From an uncultured Sphingomonadaceae bacterium (GTDB taxonomy: Bacteria; Pseudomonadota; Alphaproteobacteria; Sphingomonadales; Sphingomonadaceae), in the NCBI GenBank assembly GCA_947489315.1, contig CANLCX010000004.1, positions 186,001 to 250,000 on the forward strand: DNA of 64,000 nt, read 5' to 3'. Positions 57,418-64,000 of this stretch are shown here, piece by piece; positions within the stretch are counted from its first letter, which is position 1; each line of letters opens with the position of its first letter. A model generated the notes under the pieces. That model was not told the origin of the DNA and made no database searches. It saw nothing but the letters and a program-made list of their open reading frames with translations. The translations under genes and the position numbers were made by a program.

Positions 57418-57566
57418 ATTTCCACATGATCAAATTCATTGCATTATTTTACGCGTTCAGTGAACTTGATCATATCCGCTATGGGCGCAAAAGCGGACGT
57501 TGGAGATTAAAAATAATTGCCGATCGATGACTCGCTTAGGATTAATGTGCTTGGGGATATGGAAAT

Positions 57567-58208
57567 ATGAAAATTAGCCCACCAATAGCGGTCTCAATTA
57601 TATTGGCCTCTGCGCTTTTGCTGCCGCCTACGCTTTCGTACATTAAGAAGACAAATCAACTCAATCAAATGCACGAAAAAACAAAGCTGGTCTACGCGGA
57701 TGAAGAGCGTTTTTCGAGCAGCCCACAAAATTATGACAATTGCGGTGATATCCCGAAACAAAGCCTGTTTGTTGTTCGTGTTAGGTCGAAATCCCCAGAA
57801 CCGCCTTTGGAGATGGATAACTTAATTAGCGATCTTCAAGGGGTATATGAAGCCCTTCTTCGCATAGATTATCGAGGAAAATTTTACACAAATACTACAA
57901 AATTTTGTGAATTTGCGAGTGACTTTAGAGAAATAAACACCGTTATTATCTGGACTGAGGACGTCATGAAAATGACGTTGGCATACGGGGATCATCTGGC
58001 AGGTTACTGCGGACTGAAAGAAAAGAAATACTATTATTCTCCTGTACCTCTTGACTCGGGTTACCTTGATTTGATCGGTGAGAAACAATCAAGCGGCGGC
58101 GAGCTGAAAATCGATCCTAATATGTTAGTCGAGAACTTGAAACGCCAAGCGAGAAGGTTTGGCGCCGATGGTGTGTGTTTTGATACTAGATCGGAGGCCT
58201 TGAAATGA
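57567..58208 (+). CDS. Hypothetical exported or membrane-anchored protein
   Basis: A 213-residue protein with an N-terminal hydrophobic segment (PIAVSIILASALLLPPTLSYI) that may be a signal anchor. The rest is soluble with three cysteines (YDNCGDIP, TTKFCEFAS, AGYCGLKEKKYYY, plus DGVCFDTR at the end). AT-rich codon use sets it apart from its neighbours. Its TGA overlaps the ATG of the next, apparently broken reading frame by ATGA. No family recognised. Confidence 0.6.
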   Translation: MKISPPIAVSIILASALLLPPTLSYIKKTNQLNQMHEKTKLVYADEERFSSSPQNYDNCGDIPKQSLFVVRVRSKSPEPPLEMDNLISDLQGVYEALLRIDYRGKFYTNTTKFCEFASDFREINTVIIWTEDVMKMTLAYGDHLAGYCGLKEKKYYYSPVPLDSGYLDLIGEKQSSGGELKIDPNMLVENLKRQARRFGADGVCFDTRSEALK

Positions 58209-58593
58209 CGGACCCTGCTGCAAAAGCTGACGCAAATAGTATTCCGATTACTTTGAAGGCGGGTACTATACGAAACGCATAATAAAAATTTCATTGATCG
58301 TCTTGGGGTTACTGGCGGCCCTCGTTTTCTATCAGCTGGTTATCTCTCCGCCTGAAATCAGCCTCCTTATCGTAATTATTTGCGCCCCATTGAGTATATT
58401 ATTGCTTGTTCTGATGATCGGTTTTGCAGGGTCACCATGGACCAACATCTTTCAGCTTCCCAGAGAGAGTGATGGGATTTTTTTCTTTTTCATCTATTGG
58501 ACGATTATCGTCAGCCCTTGGGTGATTTTGTCAGTCTGGTTCCGAAAAACCATAAGGCAAAAGGAAGCTGGCTCGAACGAATCCGATAAATGA
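58205..58593 (+). pseudogene. Two-span membrane protein gene, apparently frameshifted
   Basis: An ATG at 58205 overlaps the preceding stop as ATGA, a normal operon start, and reads MTDPAAKADANSIPITLK before a TAA at 58280-58282. In another frame, overlapping this region, a clean continuation reads SDYFEGGYYTKRIIKISLIVLG and runs through three hydrophobic segments to 58593. Read together they make a plausible ~128-residue membrane protein interrupted by a single indel at about 58235-58260. This may be a real mutation or a sequencing error. If the upstream part is ignored, the frame can only start at a TTG (58294). Confidence 0.55.
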
Positions 58594-58599
58594 CCCAAG

Positions 58600-58929
58600 C
58601 TAGTTCCGCCCCGGAATCGCATGCAACATCGTCAGAAATTTGAGCTCTGTCCCCGCCCGCCGATGTTCCGACAACGCCTGATAATCAGGATCATTATACC
58701 AAGCCGTCGCCGCTTCCGCGCTCGGAAATTTGAATAGCACCACGCGCCCTTCCGGCGGCGTGGATCCTTCAAACGTCTGGCTATTATCATCAAAGGTGAT
58801 GAACTCGCCGCCATGTTTTTTCAGGATCGGGAAAAAGCCTTTTTCATAGATGCGGTATTTCGCCGCATCATGGACGGTGAAATTGGCCATCACATGGACG
58901 GGTCCGGCAACAGATGGTGTGTCTGACAT
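58600..58929 (-). CDS. DUF1330-family protein
   Basis: A 109-residue ferredoxin-like-fold protein of DUF1330. The typical features are HVMANFTVHDAAKYRIYEKGFFPILKKHGG, EGRVVLFKFPSAEAATAWYNDPDYQAL and a terminal RAGTELKFLTMLHAI. DUF1330 proteins are small dimeric alpha-beta barrel relatives with unknown or monooxygenase-like roles. It follows the CoA transferase gene by 12 bases on the same strand, so it is co-transcribed. Confidence 0.87.
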   Translation of the reverse strand: MSDTPSVAGPVHVMANFTVHDAAKYRIYEKGFFPILKKHGGEFITFDDNSQTFEGSTPPEGRVVLFKFPSAEAATAWYNDPDYQALSEHRRAGTELKFLTMLHAIPGRN

Positions 58930-58941
58930 ATATTTTACTCC

Positions 58942-60153
58942 TCAATCGGCCTTTTTCGGATGGCCGATGGCTTCCCGGATCTCGTCATTATCCGCGCCCA
59001 ATGTTGGCGGGTCGGCGTAGACATTGGCGGGGCTGGCGGAATAGTGGACGGGGTGCTTGATCGAGCGATATTTGCCGATCTTCTCGCCTTCGCGTTCGTT
59101 CCAGAAACCGACTTGCTGCAGATGCGGATCTTTGAGGACATCGGTCATCTGGTTATAGCGCATCGCTGGAATATTATTCTCGTCGAGCAGCTCCAGCCAT
59201 TCATCCGTCGTCTTGGTCGAGGCGATTTCCTCGATCAGGGCATAGAGCGCGGTGATATTCTTGGTGCGCTCTGAATAGGTTGCAAAGCGCGGCTCGTCAA
59301 AGACGCCCGGCTTGCCGCCTAGTTCAAAGAAGGTTTCCCATTGCCCGTCGCTATAGGGGACCAGGCCGATATAGCCGTCTTTGGTCGGATAGGGCTTGCG
59401 ATTGGGATTGATCGAGCGGGTATAGGCGAGCTTGCCATTGCCGGGAATGAAGGTTTCGCCCCATAGATTTTCAACCATGTTGAACCAGGTAAAGGCTTCG
59501 AACATCGGCACCTGAACAAACTGGCCTTCGCCGGTTTTTTCCTTGTGATACATGGCCGCGAGCGTGGCATTGACAGCGAATAATCCGATGGTTTTGTCGG
59601 CCACCAGCGACGGCATATAAAGCGGCCGTCCGCTGTCGCCGCGCATTTCAAACAAAGAAGCAAAACCGGACGAGCATTGGATCAAATCATCATAAGCCTG
59701 CCGGTGCGAATAGTCGCCGCCTTTGCCAAAGCCAGCGCAATGGACATAGACGATGCCGGGGTTGATTTCCTTCACGGCTTCATAGTCGAGACCCAGACGC
59801 TCCATCCCGGCGAGCCGGACATTGTGAAAAAACACATCGGCATGTTTCAGTAATGCGACGATCACCGCCTTGTCGGCCTCTTCTTTTGCATTGAGCGTGA
59901 TCGATTTCTTGTTGCGGTTGAGCGAGGTAAAAATCGGCCCCAGATCACCGGTTGGACTATCGCCAGCATGGCGCATCATGTCGCCGGGAAATTTGCCGGT
60001 GTCATTTTCAATCTTGATCACATCCGCACCCATGTCGGCAAAATTCAGCGTGGCAAATGGACCAAGGACGACGGTGGACATGTCGACAATTTTCAAGCCC
60101 TTTAGTGGCCCTGTTGGTTCCACATCCCACTTTAGTTCCGGCCATCCGCTCAT
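58942..60153 (-). CDS. CaiB/BaiF-family (type III) CoA transferase
   Basis: A 403-residue family III CoA transferase. Characteristic parts are GLKIVDMSTVVLGPFATLNFADMGADVIKIE, NRNKKSITLNAKEEADKAVI, and DDLIQCSSGFASL with the catalytic Asp region. GKLAYTRSINPNRKPYPTKDGYIGL follows. It transfers CoA between acyl groups, for example to activate an acid without ATP. It is divergent from the thiolase-like gene with a shared operator between them, so the two are probably induced together. Confidence 0.92.
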   Translation of the reverse strand: MSGWPELKWDVEPTGPLKGLKIVDMSTVVLGPFATLNFADMGADVIKIENDTGKFPGDMMRHAGDSPTGDLGPIFTSLNRNKKSITLNAKEEADKAVIVALLKHADVFFHNVRLAGMERLGLDYEAVKEINPGIVYVHCAGFGKGGDYSHRQAYDDLIQCSSGFASLFEMRGDSGRPLYMPSLVADKTIGLFAVNATLAAMYHKEKTGEGQFVQVPMFEAFTWFNMVENLWGETFIPGNGKLAYTRSINPNRKPYPTKDGYIGLVPYSDGQWETFFELGGKPGVFDEPRFATYSERTKNITALYALIEEIASTKTTDEWLELLDENNIPAMRYNQMTDVLKDPHLQQVGFWNEREGEKIGKYRSIKHPVHYSASPANVYADPPTLGADNDEIREAIGHPKKAD

Positions 60154-60204
60154 CTATCTGTCCTTAATTTATTAGGTGCATGAATATGTCTGTCTGTTAT
60201 CAGT

Positions 60205-60222
60205 TTTAATCGATCGATGAAC
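60205..60222. promoter_or_regulatory. Palindromic operator, site 5
   Basis: TTTAATCGATCGATGAAC lies between the divergent CoA transferase and thiolase-like genes. The left half is identical to site 1; the right half is degenerate but still AT/GA-rich. Weakest together with site 2. Confidence 0.45.
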
Positions 60223-60247
60223 TGTTTATTTGAGGGATATACAAGCC

Positions 60248-61753
60248 ATGACTATTTCGGACCGCCAGGCACCAGTATTGATAGGCGTGGGCGAAGCCAA
60301 CGGGCAATCTCTAGGTCTGGAATGGCCCTCACCGGTTGATCTGGCATCAGCGGCAGCCAATGCTGCGCTTGCCGACAGCGGTGTAGCGAACAAGTTAAGC
60401 GCTTCGATTGACTGCCTGCTCGCCACCCGTTTGTTCCATGACAGCGGCGTACCACATCAATTTGGTTCGCCGGATAATTTGCCAGACGCGATTGCACAGG
60501 CATCAGGCCTCAATCCAGCGCAGCTAATCTATGGCGATGTCGGTGGTCAAAGCCCGCAAAAACATATGAATGATCTTGCCATCCAACTTCACGAGGGCAA
60601 AATCAAAGCCGCCATTTTATGCGGTGCGGAATCCATCGGACCGGTCAAGCGCGCCAAGAAAGCCGGGCATGAGATGGATTGGAACCAGAGTTCGGACCGC
60701 GACTTTATTGACAAACGCACTGAATTTCCTGTCCTCACCATGTATGAATTTCGCCACGGGATTATCTCCATGCCAATGGCTTATGGCTTGCTCGAAAACG
60801 CGCGCCGCAAGCGCCTGAATATGGATCGGACCAGCTATGCCAAGGACATGGCAGAGCTGTGGTCGGCCTTTTCAGAAGTGTCGCTATCTCGCGAACACGC
60901 TCAATTTGCCAAGCATTGGAGCGCTGATGAATTGCTGCAAGATGATGGCGGCAACTACCAGCTCAACGATCCCTATCGCCGCTGGATGGTGGCACAAGAT
61001 GCCGTGGCCTTGGGCGGCGCGGTGATCATCACAACGGCTGGCCATGCTGCCGATCTTGGTGTGGCAGAAGACAAGATGATCTATCTCCACAGCGGCGCGG
61101 ACGCCAGTATCCCGATCATCAGCCAGCAGATGGACCTGTCGCGGTCTCCCGCCGTAGAATGGGCGGTGGGCAAAGCGCTGGACCTTGCCGAGCAGCAAGC
61201 CAGCGATATCGGCCCGATTGATATCTACAGCTGTTTCCCGGTCGCGGTGTCTCTGGTGATGGAGGCGCTGAACCAGCCGGACCGGCCGCTGTCCAGCTAT
61301 ACGCTGACTGGCGGACTGAGTTTCTTTGGCGGACCCGGCAACAGTTACAGCACCCATGCAATTGTCGCCCTGGTACAGGCGCTGCGCAAAGATGGCAGCA
61401 AGCCCGGAATGATTTCCGCCAATGGCGGCGCGATCAACAAGGAATCGGTGGGAATTTATGCCGCGCAGCCCTTGGACGGCGGCTGGTCACCCGACCGGAT
61501 AGCGACGCCCAACTATCTGCCGCCTGATAAAGGGACCAAACCCGATCATTTCGCGTCCGGCAATGGGATGATTAAAAGCTATGCCTTGCCTTATGTGAAG
61601 GGTGTTGCTGGCGCGGCGACACTTTGGTTGCAGGATGAGAATGGAATTCCATGCATTGGATTGTTGGAAAACCCTCCTGAAGACACTGATCTCATCGGCG
61701 CAGCGGTTACGATTACGTCTGATGGTAAACGCAATCATGCGGTTCTTAGATAA
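60248..61753 (+). CDS. Thiolase-like protein (type-2 acetyl-CoA acetyltransferase family)
   Basis: A 501-residue thiolase-superfamily protein of the long mycobacterial/SCP2-like type. The frame opens at TTG 60230, but ATG 60248 (MTISDRQAPVLIGVGE) is the natural start. At the place of the canonical nucleophile motif (CASG) the sequence reads DVGGQSPQKHMNDLA, without Cys, and the C-terminal loop is NGGAINKESVGIYAA rather than GGHPxGA. Catalysis may therefore depend on other residues. Relatives take part in sterol side-chain or fatty-acid breakdown, often with DUF35 or MaoC partners, none of which is adjacent. Confidence 0.82.
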   Translation: MTISDRQAPVLIGVGEANGQSLGLEWPSPVDLASAAANAALADSGVANKLSASIDCLLATRLFHDSGVPHQFGSPDNLPDAIAQASGLNPAQLIYGDVGGQSPQKHMNDLAIQLHEGKIKAAILCGAESIGPVKRAKKAGHEMDWNQSSDRDFIDKRTEFPVLTMYEFRHGIISMPMAYGLLENARRKRLNMDRTSYAKDMAELWSAFSEVSLSREHAQFAKHWSADELLQDDGGNYQLNDPYRRWMVAQDAVALGGAVIITTAGHAADLGVAEDKMIYLHSGADASIPIISQQMDLSRSPAVEWAVGKALDLAEQQASDIGPIDIYSCFPVAVSLVMEALNQPDRPLSSYTLTGGLSFFGGPGNSYSTHAIVALVQALRKDGSKPGMISANGGAINKESVGIYAAQPLDGGWSPDRIATPNYLPPDKGTKPDHFASGNGMIKSYALPYVKGVAGAATLWLQDENGIPCIGLLENPPEDTDLIGAAVTITSDGKRNHAVLR

Positions 61754-61989
61754 GTGTAAGGGGTTTGCGCTCGGCGCTTGGCGCGAACCAACGAACCGCT
61801 TTCCTACATTCCCTCGGCTATGTTATTCTAACTGCGCTCTTTCTCAGCCTTGAATATTGATCCTAAACCAGCGTTCTGCAGGCCTGAAGGGTGTGTGATT
61901 TGTGTGAACTTTGAGATGAGACCCATCCGTCAAGCAGGCCAAAAGACCCTGTGATCTGTGTGAACTTTGCCCACAGGATGGGCGGCGGA
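61754..61989. other. Convergent intergenic region with a duplicated 36-mer
   Basis: About 236 bases between the stops of the thiolase-like and cysteine-synthase-like genes. It holds two imperfect direct repeats (annotated separately) and CCCATCC/GGATGGG segments at 61922 and 61976 that could pair. No gene is apparent. Confidence 0.5.
61878..61969. repeat. Two imperfect 36-base direct repeats
   Basis: 61878-61913 and 61934-61969 agree at 29 of 36 positions; the conserved end is TGTGAT(T/C)TGTGTGAACTTTG and the repeats start 56 bases apart. Only two copies are present, so this is not a CRISPR array. Confidence 0.75.
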
Positions 61990-63027
61990 TCACCTTATCG
62001 TCTGCATGTCCAGCAACTCGACCTGCGGCGTCAAATAGCAATCCCGGCGCGGCTCTTCTTTCGCTAGATCGGTGGAGAGATATTTGGCGTTGCTGTCACA
62101 AAATACCGTCGCGATGGCTTTGCGTTTTCCGTCCGTATCCGGTTCCTGCGTCAGTGCCAGACGGATTGCCGCTACCAGATTACCGCCGCTGGATATGCCA
62201 ACGCCCAGACCAAATTGCCGGCTCAGTTTCTGCGCCATTAATATCGCATCGCCATCATTCACATCGATAATATCGTCAATCTGGTCGAGCTTGACGATCT
62301 CAGGAATAAATTCGTCGGACACACCCTGAATACGGTGATGGCCTATTTTATAACCGGTCGACAGAGTCGGAGATTCCACCGGTTCAACCGGGTGACAGGA
62401 AATGGTCGCGTCCATTTCTTTCAAGTAGCGCGACACGCCCATGATCGTTCCGCCGGTGCCGACACCTGCCACAAAGCCGCCCAGATCTGCGCCATCACTT
62501 TGCACCTGCCGCCAGATTTCCGGTGCGGTACCGGAACAATGGGCGTTGCAGTTATCTTCGTTGGAAAATTGCCGCGGTAGAAATGCGCCTTCGGTTTCGC
62601 CCATTTTTTCTGCCAATGCTATCGAGCCGAGAAAGCCGCCTTCTTCTTTGGAAACCAGCCGCACGTCTGCGCCGTGGCTCGCAAGAATTGCCCGGCGCTC
62701 CATGCTCATCCAGTCCGGCATGAAGATGGTAACGGGATGGTCCAATGCGGTACCGAGGGCTGCCATCGCGATGCCGGCGTTACCGCTGGTCGCTTCCGCG
62801 ATACGCTGCCCCGGCTTCAACGCGCCGCTGCGGGTTGCATTTTCGAGGATGGACAGTGCCATGCGATCCTTGATGCTGCCGGAAAAATTATACATTTCCG
62901 CTTTGGCATAGACGGTGACATCTTGGGCCTCGCAGCGCGCGTTGATGCGCAGCATTGGTGTTTGACCAATAAGACCTGATAGCGCCCGAAACTTGTCTTC
63001 GCGGTTCCGGCCAACTTGATCGAGCAT
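61990..63027 (-). CDS. Cysteine synthase-like PLP enzyme
   Basis: Fold-type II PLP enzyme of 345 residues of the cysteine synthase / cystathionine beta-synthase group. The PLP Lys53 is in FSGSIKDRM, the substrate loop is EATSGNAGIAMA, the phosphate-binding glycine loop is GVGTGGTIMG, and VGISSGGN carries the cofactor Ser. The C-terminal extension (NAKYLSTDLAKEEPRRDCYL) is slightly longer than CysK. It is divergent from an Lrp/AsnC gene that probably regulates it. Possible activities are O-acetylserine sulfhydrylase or a related beta-replacement; not separable by eye. Confidence 0.9.
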   Translation of the reverse strand: MLDQVGRNREDKFRALSGLIGQTPMLRINARCEAQDVTVYAKAEMYNFSGSIKDRMALSILENATRSGALKPGQRIAEATSGNAGIAMAALGTALDHPVTIFMPDWMSMERRAILASHGADVRLVSKEEGGFLGSIALAEKMGETEGAFLPRQFSNEDNCNAHCSGTAPEIWRQVQSDGADLGGFVAGVGTGGTIMGVSRYLKEMDATISCHPVEPVESPTLSTGYKIGHHRIQGVSDEFIPEIVKLDQIDDIIDVNDGDAILMAQKLSRQFGLGVGISSGGNLVAAIRLALTQEPDTDGKRKAIATVFCDSNAKYLSTDLAKEEPRRDCYLTPQVELLDMQTIR

Positions 63028-63129
63028 TATATTCCCCCTTGATTAAACGACAGGAATATCAACAGGTCGGTCAAATATCTTTGCCATAAATCTCTTTGAA
63101 ATAGGAAAATATGTGATAATATTCTGGGT

Positions 63130-63600
63130 ATGGGCAAAGAAATCAAAAATATTGATGAAAATGATCGAAATATCCTGAGGGCTTTACAGCGGGATGCAAG
63201 CCTGTCGCTGGAAAACCTGGCCGCCCAATTGAGCTTGTCGACCAATGCCTGCTGGCGGCGAATCAAGCGGATGGAAGCCGACGGCATCATCGCCCGGCGC
63301 GTGGCGATTGTGGATCCCGAAGCGGTCGGGCTACGGATGACCGTCTTTGTCGCGGTGCGGACCAGCGATCATAGTGACCAGTGGCTCGGGAAATTTGCCG
63401 CCGCTGCTTCTGCGATTGAGGAGGTTGTAGAGTTTTATCGCATGGCCGGCGAGGTCGACTATCTGCTCAAGCTGTTGGTGCGCGATGTCGCTGATTATGA
63501 TCGGGTGTATAAAAAACTTATCAAGGCGGTGCCGCTGTCTGATGTCTCGGCGAGCTTTGCGATGGAGCGGATAAAATACGAGACGGCGGTGCCTGTTTGA
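63130..63600 (+). CDS. Lrp/AsnC-family transcriptional regulator
   Basis: A 156-residue feast/famine regulator. The N-terminal HTH is DENDRNILRALQRDASLSLENLAAQLSLSTNACWRRIKRMEADGII, followed by an RAM/AsnC ligand domain (VVEFYRMAGEVDYLLKLLVRDVADYDRVYKKL). It is divergent from the cysteine-synthase-like gene across a 102-base AT-rich gap. By family habit it probably senses an amino acid and controls that gene. Confidence 0.92.
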   Translation: MGKEIKNIDENDRNILRALQRDASLSLENLAAQLSLSTNACWRRIKRMEADGIIARRVAIVDPEAVGLRMTVFVAVRTSDHSDQWLGKFAAAASAIEEVVEFYRMAGEVDYLLKLLVRDVADYDRVYKKLIKAVPLSDVSASFAMERIKYETAVPV

Positions 63601-63623
63601 CAGGTTTAGGTTTGGCGCAACGG

Positions 63624-63698
63624 TGCTCCGCACTTGATGCGGAGCCCAGGTTAGACGGGCGTGACAGCTACTCTAGGCTCCGCATCAAGTGCGGAGCA
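63624..63698. repeat. 75-base nested palindrome, copy 2 (REP-like)
   Basis: Same length and architecture as the element at 19381-19455. The two 22-base arms (63624-63645 and 63677-63698) are here perfect reverse complements, each containing CTCCGCACTTGATGCGGAG, with the internal spacer GACGGGCGTGACAG conserved. It lies between the Lrp gene and the convergent FAA-hydrolase gene. Confidence 0.92.
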
Positions 63699-63706
63699 CA
63701 AACTCT

Positions 63707-64000
63707 CTAAACCGCAACGACTTCCTGCCGGATCGCACCAAATATTGAATGCCCATCCGCATCTAGCATCTGGATTTTCACCGTATCGCCAGCGCTCATG
63801 AACGGTGTTTTCGCTTCGCCATCGGCGATGGTCTCGATCATCCGGATTTCGGCGATACAGCTATAGCCAAGACCACCGTCGGCAACCGGTTTGCCGGCTC
63901 CGCCGTCAGCATCCTGATTGGAGACAGTTCCGGAACCGATAATGGTGCCAGCGCATAGGGGCCGGGTTTTCGCAGCATGGGCGACAAGCTGGGCAAGATT
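63707..64000 (-). CDS. Fumarylacetoacetate hydrolase-family protein (C-terminal part)
   Basis: The last 97 codons of a gene that runs off the right edge, ending at TAG 63707-63709. The translation has LCAGTIIGSGTVSNQD, GLGYSCIAEIRMIETI and FMSAGDTVKIQMLDADGHSIFGAI. These match the C-terminal domain of FAA-hydrolase proteins of the maleylacetoacetate/fumarylacetoacetate degradation type (tyrosine or homogentisate pathway). The N-terminus and active-site metal ligands lie outside the window. Confidence 0.87.
   Translation of the reverse strand, partial: NLAQLVAHAAKTRPLCAGTIIGSGTVSNQDADGGAGKPVADGGLGYSCIAEIRMIETIADGEAKTPFMSAGDTVKIQMLDADGHSIFGAIRQEVVAV

Noticed and set aside
61878-61969. Possible minimal CRISPR array
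   Set aside because: Only two imperfect copies with a 20-base gap, no cas genes and no further repeats.

Overview
The window looks like a chromosome segment of an alphaproteobacterium of the order Sphingomonadales. The reasons are the gene content (TonB-dependent receptor, many fatty-acid or isoprenoid degradation genes, a sphingomonad-type small secreted Cys-rich protein), a middling GC content and typical Shine-Dalgarno starts. A Sphingorhabdus or Parasphingorhabdus-like organism is my guess; no marker gene here proves it. I saw no rRNA, tRNA, CRISPR array, transposase or phage gene.

Region 1 (1-2.47 kb) is the 5' part of a leftward TonB-dependent siderophore receptor with a Fur-box-like site, followed by a 0.6 kb AT-rich intergenic stretch. 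Region 2 (2.47-23.06 kb) is the most unusual part. A 14.4 kb gene encodes a 4804-residue repeat protein with an N-terminal LEPRMMFDGA motif, a DUF4347 domain and about 40 cadherin/Ig-like repeats. It is followed in the same direction by a TolC-like lipoprotein, a short periplasmic adaptor, a second adaptor with a GAF-like cytoplasmic domain, and a site-2-protease/HlyD fusion. There is no ABC transporter, no RND pump and no RTX repeats, so this looks like a dedicated export and anchoring locus that is not an ordinary type I system.

Region 3 (23.1-35.5 kb) is lipid metabolism: a wax ester/diacylglycerol acyltransferase, SDR and MaoC enzymes, then a leftward molybdopterin oxidoreductase plus SDR. 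These are divergent from a rightward operon of two acyl-CoA dehydrogenases, an enoyl-CoA hydratase, RidA, an alpha/beta hydrolase and a nitrilase. Region 4 (35.5-38.6 kb) holds DUF899, CPBP protease, PspA-like and RcnB-like genes. Region 5 (38.6-45.4 kb) is a leftward catabolic block: crotonase, alkylsulfatase-like MBL protein, a second acyl-CoA dehydrogenase pair, a nitronate-monooxygenase-like flavoprotein and an SDR.

Region 6 (45.5-48.7 kb) is mixed: an isolated gspH-gspI pseudopilin pair, purU, a divergent 6-phosphogluconolactonase-like gene and a small membrane protein. Region 7 (48.7-57 kb) is again catabolic: acyl-CoA synthetase, cytochrome P450, aldehyde dehydrogenase, thiolase, SDR, crotonase and a TetR regulator. 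Region 8 (57-58.6 kb) is a short AT-richer patch of unknown genes, one apparently frameshifted. Region 9 (58.6-64 kb) holds DUF1330, a CaiB-type CoA transferase divergent from a thiolase-like protein, a cysteine-synthase-like enzyme divergent from an Lrp/AsnC regulator, and the end of an FAA-hydrolase gene.

The catabolic blocks appear linked by a shared palindrome close to TTTAATCGTTCAATTAAA, found upstream of five of them. This suggests one regulon for breakdown of a lipid, sterol-like or isoprenoid acyl chain. Two copies of a 75-base nested palindrome, 44 kb apart, lie at 19.4 kb (inside the secretion operon) and 63.6 kb.
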